The position numbers and the translations under genes were made by a program. Under the pieces are notes generated by a model. The model saw nothing but the letters and a program-made list of their open reading frames with translations, was not told the origin of the DNA and made no database searches. Below are positions 35,360-45,945 of a DNA stretch of 64,000 nucleotides, piece after piece (position 1 is the first letter of the stretch; every line of letters begins with the position of its first letter). Source of the stretch: Burkholderia pyrrocinia (lineage in GTDB: Bacteria; Pseudomonadota; Gammaproteobacteria; Burkholderiales; Burkholderiaceae); NCBI RefSeq assembly GCF_018417535.1, contig NZ_CP070977.1, positions 496,001 to 560,000 on the forward strand, read 5' to 3'.

Positions 35360-36952
35360 TCAGATTTCCTCGTACAGCGGCAACGTCAGGAATTCGGTGA
35401 AGCCTTCCGACGTCGACATCTGCTCGAAGATCGCCGCGGCGCGCTCGTACGGCTGCGTGTTGCCGCCGACCGAACGCTTCACGTTGCCCAGCTCGATCTT
35501 CGCGAATTCACGCACGAGTTCGGCCGTGACCTTGCGGCCGTCGTCGAGCACGCCCTTCGGCGAGCGGATCCACTGCCACACCTGCGAACGGGAAATCTCG
35601 GCGGTGGCCGCGTCTTCCATCAGATTGTGGATCGGCACGCAGCCGTTGCCGTCGAGCCACGCACCGAGGTAGTGGATGCCGACGTTGATGTTGTTGCGCA
35701 GGCCGGCTTCGGTGATCGGCGCTTCGGGCTGGAAGTCGAGCAGGTTCCTGCCTTCGACCTGCACGTCGTGGCGCTGCTTCGCGATCTGGTTCGGCTGGTC
35801 GCCGAGCACCTTGACGAATTCTTCCATCGCGATCGGCACGAGGCCCGGGTGTGCAACCCAGCCGCCGTCGTAGCCGTCGGTCGCGTCGCGCTGCTTGTCC
35901 GAGCGCACGCCGCCCATCGCCTTGTCGTTCGCTTCCGGATCGTTCTTGATCGGGATCAGCGCGCTCATCCCGCCGATCGCCGGCGCGTTGCGCTTGTGGC
36001 AGGTCTTCAGCAGCAGCAGCGCGTATGCGCGCATGAACGGCACCGTCATCGTGATCTTCGAACGGTCGGCCAGGCAGAATTCGCGGTCGTTCCTGAACTT
36101 CTTGATCGCCGAGAAGATGTAGTCCCAGCGGCCGGCGTTCAGGCCCGAGCTGTGCTCGCGCAGTTCGTACAGGATCTCGTCCATCTCGAACGCGGCGAGG
36201 ATCGTCTCGATCAGCACCGTCGCGCGGATCGTGCCGCGCGGCACGCCGATCGCTTCTTGCGCGGCGACGAAGATGTCGTTCCACAGGCGCGCCTCGAGAT
36301 GGCTTTCCATCTTCGGCAGGTAGAAGTACGGGCCCGAGCCGCGCGCGATCAGTTCCTTCGCGTTGTGGAACAGGAACAGCGCGAAATCGAAGATGCCGCC
36401 GGACACGCGCTGGCCGTCGACCGTCACGTGCTTCTCGTCGAGGTGCCAGCCGCGCGGACGCACGATCAGCGTCGCGACCTTGTCGTTCAACCGGTACGAC
36501 TTGCCGTTCTGCTCGAGCGAGATCGTGCGGCGCACCGCGTCCTTCAGGTTGATCTGGCCGTCGATCTGGTTGGTCCAGCTCGGCGCGTTCGAATCCTCGA
36601 AGTCCGTCATGTACGAATCGGCGCCCGAGTTCAGCGCGTTGATGATCATCTTGCGCTCGACGGGGCCCGTGATCTCGACCCGGCGGCATTGCAGGTCGGC
36701 CGGCAGCGGCGCGACCTTCCAGTCGCCTTCGCGGATCGCCTTGGTATCGGCGAGGAAGTCCGGGCGCTCGCCCGCGTCGAGGCGTTTCGTGCGCTCGACG
36801 CGCGCCTGCAGCAGCGCCCGGCGGCGCGGTTCGAACGTGCGGTGCAGCGCTGCGACGAGTGCGAGCGCTTCGGGCGTCAGGATCGCTTCGTAAGCCGGCT
36901 TGATTTCGCCGGTGATCGCCATGCCTTGCGGCAGCGTGATCGGGGTGCTCAT
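35360..36952 (-). CDS. aceB: Malate synthase A
   Basis: A 530-residue enzyme condensing glyoxylate with acetyl-CoA to malate, the second glyoxylate shunt step. Length fits isoform A. Signatures include [50 protein letters not shown] and the active-site stretch [38 protein letters not shown] 36952 is chosen because AAGGAG lies 9 bp before it; an in-frame ATG at 36961 directly abuts the same AAGGAG. The haloacid dehalogenase gene ends 65 bp upstream on the same strand and may be co-transcribed. Isocitrate lyase lies 2.7 kb away on the same strand. Confidence 0.96.
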   Translation of the reverse strand: MSTPITLPQGMAITGEIKPAYEAILTPEALALVAALHRTFEPRRRALLQARVERTKRLDAGERPDFLADTKAIREGDWKVAPLPADLQCRRVEITGPVERKMIINALNSGADSYMTDFEDSNAPSWTNQIDGQINLKDAVRRTISLEQNGKSYRLNDKVATLIVRPRGWHLDEKHVTVDGQRVSGGIFDFALFLFHNAKELIARGSGPYFYLPKMESHLEARLWNDIFVAAQEAIGVPRGTIRATVLIETILAAFEMDEILYELREHSSGLNAGRWDYIFSAIKKFRNDREFCLADRSKITMTVPFMRAYALLLLKTCHKRNAPAIGGMSALIPIKNDPEANDKAMGGVRSDKQRDATDGYDGGWVAHPGLVPIAMEEFVKVLGDQPNQIAKQRHDVQVEGRNLLDFQPEAPITEAGLRNNINVGIHYLGAWLDGNGCVPIHNLMEDAATAEISRSQVWQWIRSPKGVLDDGRKVTAELVREFAKIELGNVKRSVGGNTQPYERAAAIFEQMSTSEGFTEFLTLPLYEEI

Positions 36953-37017
36953 GAGTCTCATCTCCTTGGTCGGTCAGTTGCGGTTTCGGTGAAGGGGGAA
37001 GGCGGCAGCTGCGAGCG

Positions 37018-37779
37018 TCATGCACCCGGGCCGGGGCGCGTGCGGTTTGCGTGTCTGCCGGACGGAGCCGGGGTGGCGAGGAATGCGAGCAGGTCGGCCA
37101 TGCCGGTGCCCGTGCCGTCGGGCGGCGCCCCGAGTTCCTCGGCGGGCGCGCCCGTGCGGTTGAGCCAGAACGTCGTGTAGCCGAACCACGCGGCACCGGT
37201 GACGTCCCAGGCGTTCGACGACACGAACACGATGCCGCGCGGGTTTGGCCCGAACGCGGCGGTGCCGAGCGCGTAGACGGCCGGACTCGGCTTGTACGCG
37301 CGCACGGTGTCGGCCGACAGCACGCGATCGAACAGCCCGGACATGCCAGCGCTCTTGATCGCGATGTCGAGCATCTGCGGGTTGCCGTTCGACAGGATCG
37401 CGAGCGGCGGGCGCGGCTCGAGCGCGCGCAGCTTGCGCAGCGCGGGCACCGTATCGGGATAGGTGGACAGGCACGCGTATTCGTCCATCAGGCGCTTCTC
37501 GGCCGCGCTGTTCAGCGCGAGGCCGAGCGCGCGCGCGGCGAACCGCAGCGCATCGAGCGTGATGTCCCGGAACGGGCGATAGCGGGCGCCGGCCGGATCG
37601 GCGAGCGTGCGCAACTGCGAGTATTCGATTTGCTTGCGTCGCCACAGCTGCGACAACCGTTCCCCGTGACTGGGAAACATCTGCTCTGCCGCGGGCACGA
37701 CCGCGCGCACGTCAAACAACGTGCCGAATGCGTCGAAGAGGATTGCGTCGGGAGAGGAGAGTGTCGTTGTGGCCGACAT
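37018..37779 (-). CDS. Haloacid dehalogenase, type II ((S)-2-haloacid dehalogenase-like)
   Basis: A 253-residue HAD hydrolase. Motif I is AILFDAFGTLFD with nucleophile D16, motif II LAILSNGNP, the lysine is in RAYKPSP, and motif IV is in IVFVSSNAWDVTGAAWFG, a string typical of L-2-haloacid dehalogenases. Such enzymes convert 2-haloacids to 2-hydroxyacids; a glycolate or glyoxylate link to the adjacent malate synthase is plausible but inferred. A LysR regulator is divergent from it across 153 bp. Confidence 0.88.
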   Translation of the reverse strand: MSATTTLSSPDAILFDAFGTLFDVRAVVPAAEQMFPSHGERLSQLWRRKQIEYSQLRTLADPAGARYRPFRDITLDALRFAARALGLALNSAAEKRLMDEYACLSTYPDTVPALRKLRALEPRPPLAILSNGNPQMLDIAIKSAGMSGLFDRVLSADTVRAYKPSPAVYALGTAAFGPNPRGIVFVSSNAWDVTGAAWFGYTTFWLNRTGAPAEELGAPPDGTGTGMADLLAFLATPAPSGRHANRTRPGPGA

Positions 37780-37932
37780 AGCCTTGCGCTCCAGTTTCAG
37801 AGGTCGAATCGATTCTATTCGTGATCGTAGGTACTAAAAAAGACGCTAATCATCACTTGATCTTTTACTTTCATATACCTAATCTTGAACGGTTTAAGCT
37901 ATTTGAAGGGCGGCGGTGCCGCCCTGCGAGTC

Positions 37933-38838
37933 ATGGACCGGTTCAAACAGATCGAAACGTTCGCCGCGGTCGCGACGAAGGGCAGCCTGTCGGCGGCCGC
38001 GCACGCGGAAGGCGTCGCGCCGGCGATCATCGGCCGCCGCCTCGACGCGCTCGAGGAGCGGCTCGGCGTCAAGTTGCTGGTGCGCACCACGCGCAAGCTC
38101 ACGCTGACGTTCGAGGGATCGGCATTCCTCGAGGATTGCCAGCGGATCATCAACGACATGCAGAACGCGGAGGCGAGCGTGTCCGCCGGCGGCGTCAAGG
38201 CGAGCGGCCACCTGCGCATTTCCGCGCCGGCGGGTTTCGGCCGGCGGCACGTCGCGCCGCTCGTGCCCGAATTCAGCGTCGGGCATCCGGACGTGTCGGT
38301 CACGCTCGACCTGTCCGACCGGATGGTCGACCTCGTCAACGAAGGGTTCGATTGCGCGGTGCGGCTCGGCGAACTGCCCGATTCGTCGCTGGTGTCGCTG
38401 AAGCTCGGCGAGAATCGCCGCGTGTGCGTCGCGTCGCCCGCGTATCTCGCGCGGCGCGGCACGCCGGCCACGCTCGCGGAGCTGGCGCGGCACAACTGCC
38501 TCGCGCTCGCGGCGAACGCGAACCAGCAACGCGGCTGGGCGTTCCAGGAGGACGACAAGGTCGTGTCGATCCGCGTGAACGGTACGATGGAGTGCTCGGA
38601 CGGCGCGGTGCTGCACGAGTGGTGCCTCGCCGGATACGGCCTGGCGTGGCGTTCGTGGTGGGAAGTCGGCGAGGACATCGCGGCCGGCCGGCTCGTCAGC
38701 GTGCTCGACGCGTTTGCGGCGCCGCCGATCGGCATCCATGCGGTATTTCCGCAGCGCCGGCACCTGCCGCTGCGCGTGCGCCTGTTTCTCGATTACCTGA
38801 AACACACGTACGAGCGGCCCGGTTACTGGGGCGAGTAG
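37933..38838 (+). CDS. LysR-family transcriptional regulator
   Basis: A 301-residue regulator. The N-terminal winged helix-turn-helix is MDRFKQIETFAAVATKGSLSAAAHAEGVAPA with FEGSAFLEDC after the recognition helix, and the effector domain starts about 90 (GHLRISAPAGFGRRHVAPLV). ATG 37933 gives the standard LysR start. It is divergent from the haloacid dehalogenase and aceB, so control of those genes is the natural guess. A hairpin AGGGCGGC/GCCGCCCT sits just before the start (about 37908-37926). Confidence 0.92.
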   Translation: MDRFKQIETFAAVATKGSLSAAAHAEGVAPAIIGRRLDALEERLGVKLLVRTTRKLTLTFEGSAFLEDCQRIINDMQNAEASVSAGGVKASGHLRISAPAGFGRRHVAPLVPEFSVGHPDVSVTLDLSDRMVDLVNEGFDCAVRLGELPDSSLVSLKLGENRRVCVASPAYLARRGTPATLAELARHNCLALAANANQQRGWAFQEDDKVVSIRVNGTMECSDGAVLHEWCLAGYGLAWRSWWEVGEDIAAGRLVSVLDAFAAPPIGIHAVFPQRRHLPLRVRLFLDYLKHTYERPGYWGE

Positions 38839-38997
38839 GCCGCGTGTGCCCGCGCGTTTCCGATATGAGGGCGAACCCGCTGCCGGTGCCGGTTGCGCCG
38901 TTTCGCACACTACAATCGTAGGTGACGTAACCGACGCGTCGCGGCCGGCTCGAACGGGATCGCGGCGCGCGGAGTGCGATTGACGAAGGAGGGCGCG

Positions 38998-39432
38998 ATG
39001 TTCCAGCACATCCTCGTTCCAACCGACGGTTCCGAACTGTCGCAAAAGGCGATCGACGGCGCGATCGACCTGGCTCGCGCGGTCGGCGCACGCGTGACGG
39101 CCTACGCGTGCCTGCCGCAGTATCCGTACTCGCCGTTTTCCGAAGTGATCATCGAGCCGCCCGCCGATTTCCGGGCGCGCAGCGAGCGCGAGGCGCGCGC
39201 GCATCTCGACGGAGTCGAATCGGCCGCGAAGGCGGCCGGCGTCGTCTGCGACACGTGGACGAGCGTGCATCCGTCGCCGTATCTCGGCATCATCGAGGCG
39301 GCCGAACGCGGCGGTTGCGACGTGATCTTCATGGCGTCCCACGGACGTCGCGGGCTTGGCAGCCTGCTGATCGGCAGCGAGACGCAGCGCGTGCTGACCC
39401 ATACGAAAATTCCGGTGATCGTCTATCGGTAG
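38998..39432 (+). CDS. Universal stress protein (UspA family)
   Basis: A 144-residue single-domain Usp. It opens MFQHILVPTDGSELSQKAIDGA and carries the ATP-binding loop GRRGLGSLLIGSETQRVLTHTKIPVIVYR (G-2x-G-9x-G-S/T type), preceded by CDVIFMASH. The ATP-binding glycines suggest a nucleotide-binding subtype. AAGGAGG lies 7 bp before the ATG. It is transcribed toward the isocitrate lyase gene, which runs the opposite way. Confidence 0.93.
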   Translation: MFQHILVPTDGSELSQKAIDGAIDLARAVGARVTAYACLPQYPYSPFSEVIIEPPADFRARSEREARAHLDGVESAAKAAGVVCDTWTSVHPSPYLGIIEAAERGGCDVIFMASHGRRGLGSLLIGSETQRVLTHTKIPVIVYR

Positions 39433-39481
39433 GGCGGCGCCGGTTGTGGCCGCGCGGGCGGCAACTGGATCGGCAGCGCAG

Positions 39482-39512
39482 AAAAAGGGCGCGCCGGACA
39501 GAGCCGGCGCGC
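39482..39512 (-). terminator. Terminator of isocitrate lyase
   Basis: On the minus strand a 9-bp GC stem (39504-39512 with 39489-39497, loop CTCTGT) is followed by CCTTTTT. It lies about 145 bp past the aceA stop. Confidence 0.7.
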
Positions 39513-39654
39513 GTCGTTGCTGGCGGCCCGCAGGCCGCGCGGCCGGTCGCGCGATCTGTATCGCGCGCCTGCCGTCTCCTCCCTGATTGTTGTTCTGTGG
39601 CCGATGCCGCGCCGCTTGCGAGACGGCGCGGCATCGGCGCGACGCTTGCGCGTG

Positions 39655-40962
<1,308 letters not shown>

Positions 40963-41265
40963 GATGAGCTCCTTGATGCGGTGTGTTGCCTAATGGGTCG
41001 AATCTGACGGTGGTGATGCCGTTCTCGAAGCGGGGAGCGGTGCGTTCCGTTTCGTGAAGTCTTGTATAAGAGTCTAGGCAAATCGGCCGGAGCGAAACAG
41101 GGGCTGCCTCAGGAAGTGCGTAATTTTTTAGTTGTTTTAAATCAATGGCTTGAATTTGTAATTTCGAGATAAGAAATGACTTTTCCCATCCTGCAATCGT
41201 CTGGGTTGTGCCACGCAACATGATTTTTTACGACGCAAAAAAATTTTCCGCATCGTGAAATGTGC
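40963..41265 (-). promoter_or_regulatory. Upstream region of isocitrate lyase
   Basis: About 300 bp without a gene. It is much more AT-rich than its surroundings at 41120-41265, with long A and T runs, and has an imperfect inverted repeat TTGTG-CCA-CGCAA at about 41207-41219. This is likely the control region of aceA, but no convincing -35/-10 pair or known operator could be assigned. Confidence 0.4.
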
Positions 41266-41274
41266 GGCAAGGCG

Positions 41275-41303
41275 AAAAAAAAACCGGCGCAGATGCGCCG
41301 GTT
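41275..41303 (-). terminator. Terminator of the DEAD-box helicase gene
   Basis: Read on the minus strand, AACCGGCGC (41303-41295) pairs with GCGCCGGTT (41290-41282) around a four-base loop and is followed by a nine-base T run. It lies 55 bp after the helicase stop. Confidence 0.85.
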
Positions 41304-41358
41304 GGCTGGATTGGCGGGGTGGCCATCCGTGGGGCGGCCAGCGGCCGCCCGTGCGTGC

Positions 41359-42900
41359 TTACGACGCGGAGTTGCCGCGGCGCGGGCCGCTGCTACGCTG
41401 GCCGTCGCGACGCGGGCCGCCGTCACGGCTGCCGCCCGGCTTGCCGCTCCAGCCGCCGCCATTGCCGCCGCCGTAGCTGCGGCCGTTGCCGCCATGACCG
41501 CCGCCCGGCTTGCCGCCGAAACGTCGACCGCCGCCGTTACCGCCGCCCGGACGGCCACGGCCGCCGGTGCCGCCGTTGCGCGGGGGAGCCTTGCGCGGCT
41601 CGAAACCTTCGATCACGTTGACCGGCAGCGGCGCGCGCACGAAGCGCTCGATGCGCTTGAGCGCGCCCTGCTCGGCGTGGTGCACGAGGCTCACCGCGGT
41701 GCCCGAACGGCCCGCACGGCCCGTACGGCCGATACGGTGCACGTAGTCTTCCGCGAACTTCGGCAGGTCGTAGTTGAATACGTGCGTGATGCCCGGGATG
41801 TCGATACCGCGTGCCGCGACGTCCGTCGCGACCAGCACGCGCACGCGGCGCTCGCGCAGCGCACGGATCGTGCGGTTACGCGCGCCCTGCGGCAGGTCGC
41901 CGTGCAGCGCGGCCGACTCGAAGCCAGCGTCGGCGAGACGGCCGGCGAGCTGGTCCGCGTCGATCTTGGTCGCCGTGAAGATGATCGCCTGGTCGAGCGC
42001 GTCGTCGCGCAGAAGGTGATCGAGCAGGCGATCCTTGTGATCGCGGTCGTCGACGTAGTGCACGGTCTGCGCGATGTTCGTGCGCGATTCGAGGCGCTGC
42101 TGGATCTCGATGCGTTCCGGATCCTTCAGCAGGCGGCCCGTCAGCGAACCGATCTTGCCGTCGAGCGTGGCCGAGAACAGCATCGTCTGGCGCGACGCGG
42201 GCGTTGCCGCGACGATCGTTTCGATATCGTCGATGAAGCCCATGTCGAGCATGCGGTCGGCTTCGTCGAGCACGAGCATCTTCAGCTCGGACAGGTCGAT
42301 GCGGCCACGCTCGAGGTGATCGAGCAGGCGGCCCGGCGTGGCGACCAGGATTTCGGGGTTCTTCGCGAGCAGCATCAGCTGCTGGCCGTAGGCGACGCCG
42401 CCGAGGATGCTGACCGTGCGCAGACGCTTCAGGTGCTTGCCGTAGGTCGATGCGGCCGTGGTGACCTGCATCGCGAGTTCGCGGGTCGGCGTCAGCACGA
42501 GCAGGCCCGGGCGCGCGACGGGTTGCGGGCGGCGCACGCGGCGGTCGCCCTGGTTCGGTTCGCGCGGCGCACGCGGTTGCTGCGCCTGCGTCTTCTGGAG
42601 CTGCGCGAAACGTTCGATCGCCGGCAGCATGAATGCGGCCGTCTTGCCCGAACCGGTCGGGCTCGACACCAGCAGGTCGCGGCCGGCGATGCCGGCCGGA
42701 ATCGCGCGCTGCTGGACCGGCGTCGGCTTCACATAGCCGGCGGCCTCCAGCGCGGAGACGATCTCCGGCGACAACCCGAGCGACGCGAAGCTCGGCTCGT
42801 CCGACGCCGGTTCGACCGCGGCCGGTGCGGCGGCGTCGTCGAGACCGAGCGCCTGGTCGGCGATCGCGTTGAGCGGGCTGGAGTTGATGCTCGAAGTCAT
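41359..42900 (-). CDS. DEAD-box ATP-dependent RNA helicase
   Basis: A 513-residue RNA helicase of the RhlE/DeaD type. Motifs in order: Q motif (FASLGLSPEIVSALEAAGYVKPTPVQ), I SPTGSGKTAAF, Ia PTRELAMQV, Ib TPGRLLDH, II VLDEADRMLDMGF, III LFSATLD, IV AIIFTATK, V ATDVAARGIDIPG and VI HRIGRTGRAGRSG. The C-terminal tail (from about 440) is Gly/Arg-rich (GGGNGGGRR, GGGHGGNGR), an RNA-binding, probably disordered extension. ATG 42900 with AAGGA ahead is chosen over a longer upstream frame. Roles in ribosome assembly or cold growth are likely from the family. Confidence 0.93.
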   Translation of the reverse strand: MTSSINSSPLNAIADQALGLDDAAAPAAVEPASDEPSFASLGLSPEIVSALEAAGYVKPTPVQQRAIPAGIAGRDLLVSSPTGSGKTAAFMLPAIERFAQLQKTQAQQPRAPREPNQGDRRVRRPQPVARPGLLVLTPTRELAMQVTTAASTYGKHLKRLRTVSILGGVAYGQQLMLLAKNPEILVATPGRLLDHLERGRIDLSELKMLVLDEADRMLDMGFIDDIETIVAATPASRQTMLFSATLDGKIGSLTGRLLKDPERIEIQQRLESRTNIAQTVHYVDDRDHKDRLLDHLLRDDALDQAIIFTATKIDADQLAGRLADAGFESAALHGDLPQGARNRTIRALRERRVRVLVATDVAARGIDIPGITHVFNYDLPKFAEDYVHRIGRTGRAGRSGTAVSLVHHAEQGALKRIERFVRAPLPVNVIEGFEPRKAPPRNGGTGGRGRPGGGNGGGRRFGGKPGGGHGGNGRSYGGGNGGGWSGKPGGSRDGGPRRDGQRSSGPRRGNSAS

Positions 42901-43260
42901 AACAATCCTTGAAACACAGTGGGTGAAACGTCGGCGCCAATCGCGCATACCCAAGTCGTCGGATTCAGCGAGCAAATCGGGAAACGGGTGCAATCCGCCG
43001 AACAGTCGGCGGATGAGGCATTAGAAGCTGTTTTGGGTGCGGCGCGCTTCAGGAGCGGGGCCGCCAGCCTGATAAGTGACGACCGCGAGGGTCGAAGCAG
43101 GAGGGGACAGGTTCTAAACCGGATTGGAGCTTAACGCTACGAGGCGTCGGGCCGGAACGGCTTGCGAGCCGAGCGCGGGAGGTGACGCAGGCCGCATTAT
43201 AAAGAAATTTGCTGCGCTGCGCCACTGATTTGATTGCCTATTGCGTCGGGAGCGGTTCGG
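42901..43260 (-). other. Long leader region of the DEAD-box helicase
   Basis: About 360 bp without a gene between the acyl-CoA-binding protein and the helicase, both on the minus strand. A TATAAT box on the minus strand at 43201-43196 would give a leader of nearly 290 nt. The leader contains a 9-bp hairpin (42993-43001 with 43006-43014, loop of four). Long structured leaders occur on several RNA helicase genes and can serve autoregulation. Confidence 0.4.
43196..43201 (-). promoter_or_regulatory. -10 box of the DEAD-box helicase promoter
   Basis: A perfect TATAAT on the minus strand, in a short AT-rich island (AAATTTCTTTATAAT). The -35 candidate 17 bp upstream (TGGCGC) is weak. Confidence 0.4.
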
Positions 43261-43530
43261 TCAGGAGGCCGTGCCGTTTTTCAGCGATTCGACGAGTTCG
43301 ATGTACTGCTGCTTCGCCGCATCCTGCGACGTGCCCTTCAGCGCATCCCATGCGTCGTACTTGTATTTGCCGACGATGTCGGTGAAGCCCGGCTTGTCGC
43401 CGTGGGCATCGCCGTCGGTCGCCTGCTTGAAGAGCGCGTACAGGCGCAGCAGGGTCAGGTTGCCCGGCCGTTCCGTCAGTTGCTTGACGTCGATCTGGGC
43501 CTGGTCGAATTGGGCGGTGAGTTCGCTCAT
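43261..43530 (-). CDS. Acyl-CoA-binding protein
   Basis: An 89-residue protein with the four-helix ACBP fold, including the acyl-CoA contact residues of LLRLYALFKQATDGDAHGDKPGF and YKYDAWDALKGTSQDAAKQQYIELV (Y-K and K-x-W type positions). It binds long-chain acyl-CoA in the cytosol. The family is patchy in bacteria but regular in Burkholderia relatives. GGAGACAC precedes the ATG. It is a single gene, divergent from tsaB. Confidence 0.92.
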   Translation of the reverse strand: MSELTAQFDQAQIDVKQLTERPGNLTLLRLYALFKQATDGDAHGDKPGFTDIVGKYKYDAWDALKGTSQDAAKQQYIELVESLKNGTAS

Positions 43531-43686
43531 CGGGTGTCTCCGTAAGGGTTTCAGGTCGGGCGATCTTAACAAGCGGACCGCCGCGCGGGGTCGAGCGATC
43601 CTTCCAAACCGCCGCCGGCGCCGCGCGCGTGCACAGATCGGGCCCGATCGCCCGTGCGAGCGGGGCGCCGCATTACAATGTCGGCC

Positions 43687-44445
43687 ATGACGCAAACAGT
43701 GCTCCTCGCCATCGATACGTCGACCGAATACTGCTCGGTCGCGCTGCTGCGCTCGGCTCAGGCCGATGACGCCGTTTCCACCCCGCAAACCTGGGTCCGC
43801 CACGAACTGACGGGCGCCGTGTCGAGCACGCGCGTGCTGCCGGCGATCCAGGAGCTGTTCGCCGAATCGGGGCTGACGCTCGCCGATTGCGACGCGATCG
43901 CGTTCGGCGCGGGCCCCGGCTCGTTCACGGGCCTGCGCACCGCGACCGGCATTACCCAGGGCCTCGCATTCGGGCGCGGGCTGCCGGTCGTGCCGATCGG
44001 CACGCTGCTCGCGTGCGCGGAGCACGCGCGGCTGCGCGCGTCCGGCACGACCCGCGTGCTCGCCGCGCTGGACGCGCGGATGGACGAAGCCTACTGGGCG
44101 GACTTCGCGTGGGACGACAGCGCCGGCGACTGGCGCACGCTGCATCCGGCGTCGCTCGACGCGCCGGGCGCCGTCGGCGTGCCCGATGTGCCGTTCACGC
44201 TCGCAGGCAATGCGGCTGCCGCGTTCGGCGCGCAGTTGCCGGCCGCGACGCGCGCGGCCGTGATCGACGGCGAAGCATTGCCGCATGCGCTGGCGATCGC
44301 GCATGCCGCGCTGCGCGCGTTCCGAGCCGGGCGCACGGTGCCGGCCGATCAGGCCGCGCCCGAATACGTGCGCGACAAGGTCGCGCAGACGACGGCCGAA
44401 CGGGTCGCGGCGCGGGCCGCGCAGACGGGCGGGGCGAAGGGATGA
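43687..44445 (+). CDS. tsaB: tRNA threonylcarbamoyladenosine biosynthesis protein TsaB
   Basis: A 252-residue protein needed, with TsaC, TsaD and TsaE, to make t6A37 in ANN-decoding tRNAs. It has the actin-like start [16 protein letters not shown] and the family signature [24 protein letters not shown]. The start at 43687 gives [12 protein letters not shown] as in relatives; ATG 43678 is nine bases upstream and equally open. It is the first of four overlapping genes; its stop overlaps the rimI start by ATGA. Confidence 0.94.
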   Translation: MTQTVLLAIDTSTEYCSVALLRSAQADDAVSTPQTWVRHELTGAVSSTRVLPAIQELFAESGLTLADCDAIAFGAGPGSFTGLRTATGITQGLAFGRGLPVVPIGTLLACAEHARLRASGTTRVLAALDARMDEAYWADFAWDDSAGDWRTLHPASLDAPGAVGVPDVPFTLAGNAAAAFGAQLPAATRAAVIDGEALPHALAIAHAALRAFRAGRTVPADQAAPEYVRDKVAQTTAERVAARAAQTGGAKG

Positions 44446-44942
44446 CGGGTGTACTGCTGAGCGAGCGCTATCTGGCGCCGATGACGGATGCCGATCTCGA
44501 CGAGGTCGTTGCGATCGAGCACGTCGCGTACGAATTCCCTTGGAGCCGCGGCAACTTCGAGGATTCGTTGCGCAACGGCTATCTGGGCGTGTGCCTGCGG
44601 CACGTGACGGGTTCGCTGATCGGCTACTGCGTGCTGATGCCGGTGGTCGACGAGATGCACTTGCTGAACCTGTGCGTTGCACCGGACGCGCAGCGTGCGG
44701 GCGCGGGCCTCGCACTGCTGCGCGAGGCCGTGCGCATTTCGCGCGCGGAACGGCTCGACGGCGTGCTGCTCGAGGTGCGGCCGTCCAATCCGCGCGCGAT
44801 CCATCTGTACGAGCGTTTCGGCTTCGTGACGATCGGCCGGCGCAAGAACTACTATCCGGCGAAGCATCGCGGCCGGGAGGACGCGATCGTGATGCGTCTG
44901 ACGCTGAACAAGGACGAGGGGGACGCGCATGGCGTGGGCTGA
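44442..44942 (+). CDS. rimI: Ribosomal protein S18-alanine N-acetyltransferase
   Basis: A 166-residue GNAT enzyme acetylating the N-terminal Ala of ribosomal protein S18. The core is [57 protein letters not shown] and a terminal EDAIVMRL, all typical of RimI. Neighbouring tsaB is the standard partner in many genomes. It overlaps tsaB by 4 bp and the following UDG gene by 14 bp, so the three are translationally coupled. Confidence 0.93.
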   Translation: MTGVLLSERYLAPMTDADLDEVVAIEHVAYEFPWSRGNFEDSLRNGYLGVCLRHVTGSLIGYCVLMPVVDEMHLLNLCVAPDAQRAGAGLALLREAVRISRAERLDGVLLEVRPSNPRAIHLYERFGFVTIGRRKNYYPAKHRGREDAIVMRLTLNKDEGDAHGVG

Positions 44943-45945
44943 AGCGGTGCTCGAGGAAATGGGCCTCGCGCAGATCTGGGTGCGGCGCGGGCAGCGCGCG
45001 GACGAAGGCGCGGCAGCCGAAACGCCCGCCATCGCGCAAACCGGTGCGGCGGACGACGTGTCCGCGGTCGCGGCCGATCGGCCGGCGCGCGCGATGCGCG
45101 CACCGGTGCAGGACGATGCGCCGCCGGCCGTCGTGCGTGCTGCGGAGGCTTCGCCGGCTCGTGAGTCGGGCGTACCGGCTTCGGGCATACCGGCGCGCCG
45201 TGTCGTCGATGGCGATCGCGCACGCGCGCCGGCGGCTTCCGCCGATGCGATGCCGCCGATGGACGACGCGCCCGAAGATTTCGCGTGGTTCGACGCGGCG
45301 CCGCCGGGCGATCCCGTGCCGGCAGCCGGATCGCGTCCCGCCGAAACGCCGGTTGCGATGCTCGACTGGGATGCGCTGGCCGCGCGCGTGGCCGATTGCA
45401 CGCGCTGCCGGTTGTGCGAGAAGCGGACCAACACCGTGTTCGGCGTCGGCGACCGTGAAGCGGACTGGATGCTGATCGGCGAAGCGCCGGGCGAGAACGA
45501 GGACAAGCAGGGCGAGCCGTTCGTCGGCCAGGCCGGCAAGCTGCTCGACAACATGCTGCAGTCGCTGGCGCTCAAGCGCGGCGACAACGTGTACATCGCG
45601 AACGTGATCAAGTGCCGGCCGCCCGGCAACCGCAACCCGGAACCGGACGAGGTCGCGAGCTGCGAGCCTTATCTGCAGCGCCAGGTCGCGCTCGTGAAGC
45701 CGAAGCTGATCGTCGCGCTCGGCCGCTTCGCCGCGCAGACGTTGCTGAAGACGGACGCCAGCATCGCGTCGCTGCGCGGCCGCGTGCATGCGTATGAAGG
45801 TGTGCCGGTGATCGTCACCTACCACCCGGCGTACCTGCTGCGCAGCCTGCAGGACAAGTCGAAGGCGTGGGCCGATCTGTGCCTCGCACGCGACACGTTC
45901 CGGCGCGCCGAGGGCACCGACGCGAACGGGCCGGCCGGGCAATGA
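44929..45945 (+). CDS. Family 4 uracil-DNA glycosylase with 4Fe-4S cluster
   Basis: A 338-residue base-excision enzyme removing uracil from DNA. The catalytic domain (about 143-330) has motif 1 [20 protein letters not shown] and motif 2 [10 protein letters not shown]. Cluster cysteines are C160 and C163 (CTRCRLC, with an extra C157), C229 in [15 protein letters not shown] and C245 in VASCEPYL. The first 140 residues are an Ala/Pro/Asp-rich, low-complexity extension much longer than in most family 4 enzymes and probably disordered. It is third gene of the tsaB operon and overlaps DUF1853 by ATGA. Confidence 0.92.
   Translation: MAWAEAVLEEMGLAQIWVRRGQRADEGAAAETPAIAQTGAADDVSAVAADRPARAMRAPVQDDAPPAVVRAAEASPARESGVPASGIPARRVVDGDRARAPAASADAMPPMDDAPEDFAWFDAAPPGDPVPAAGSRPAETPVAMLDWDALAARVADCTRCRLCEKRTNTVFGVGDREADWMLIGEAPGENEDKQGEPFVGQAGKLLDNMLQSLALKRGDNVYIANVIKCRPPGNRNPEPDEVASCEPYLQRQVALVKPKLIVALGRFAAQTLLKTDASIASLRGRVHAYEGVPVIVTYHPAYLLRSLQDKSKAWADLCLARDTFRRAEGTDANGPAGQ

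Noticed and set aside
43674..43690. Leaderless tsaB transcript from a TACAAT box overlapping the ATG
   Set aside because: The hexamer overlaps the alternative start codon and no acceptable -35 exists at 16-18 bp; probably chance.
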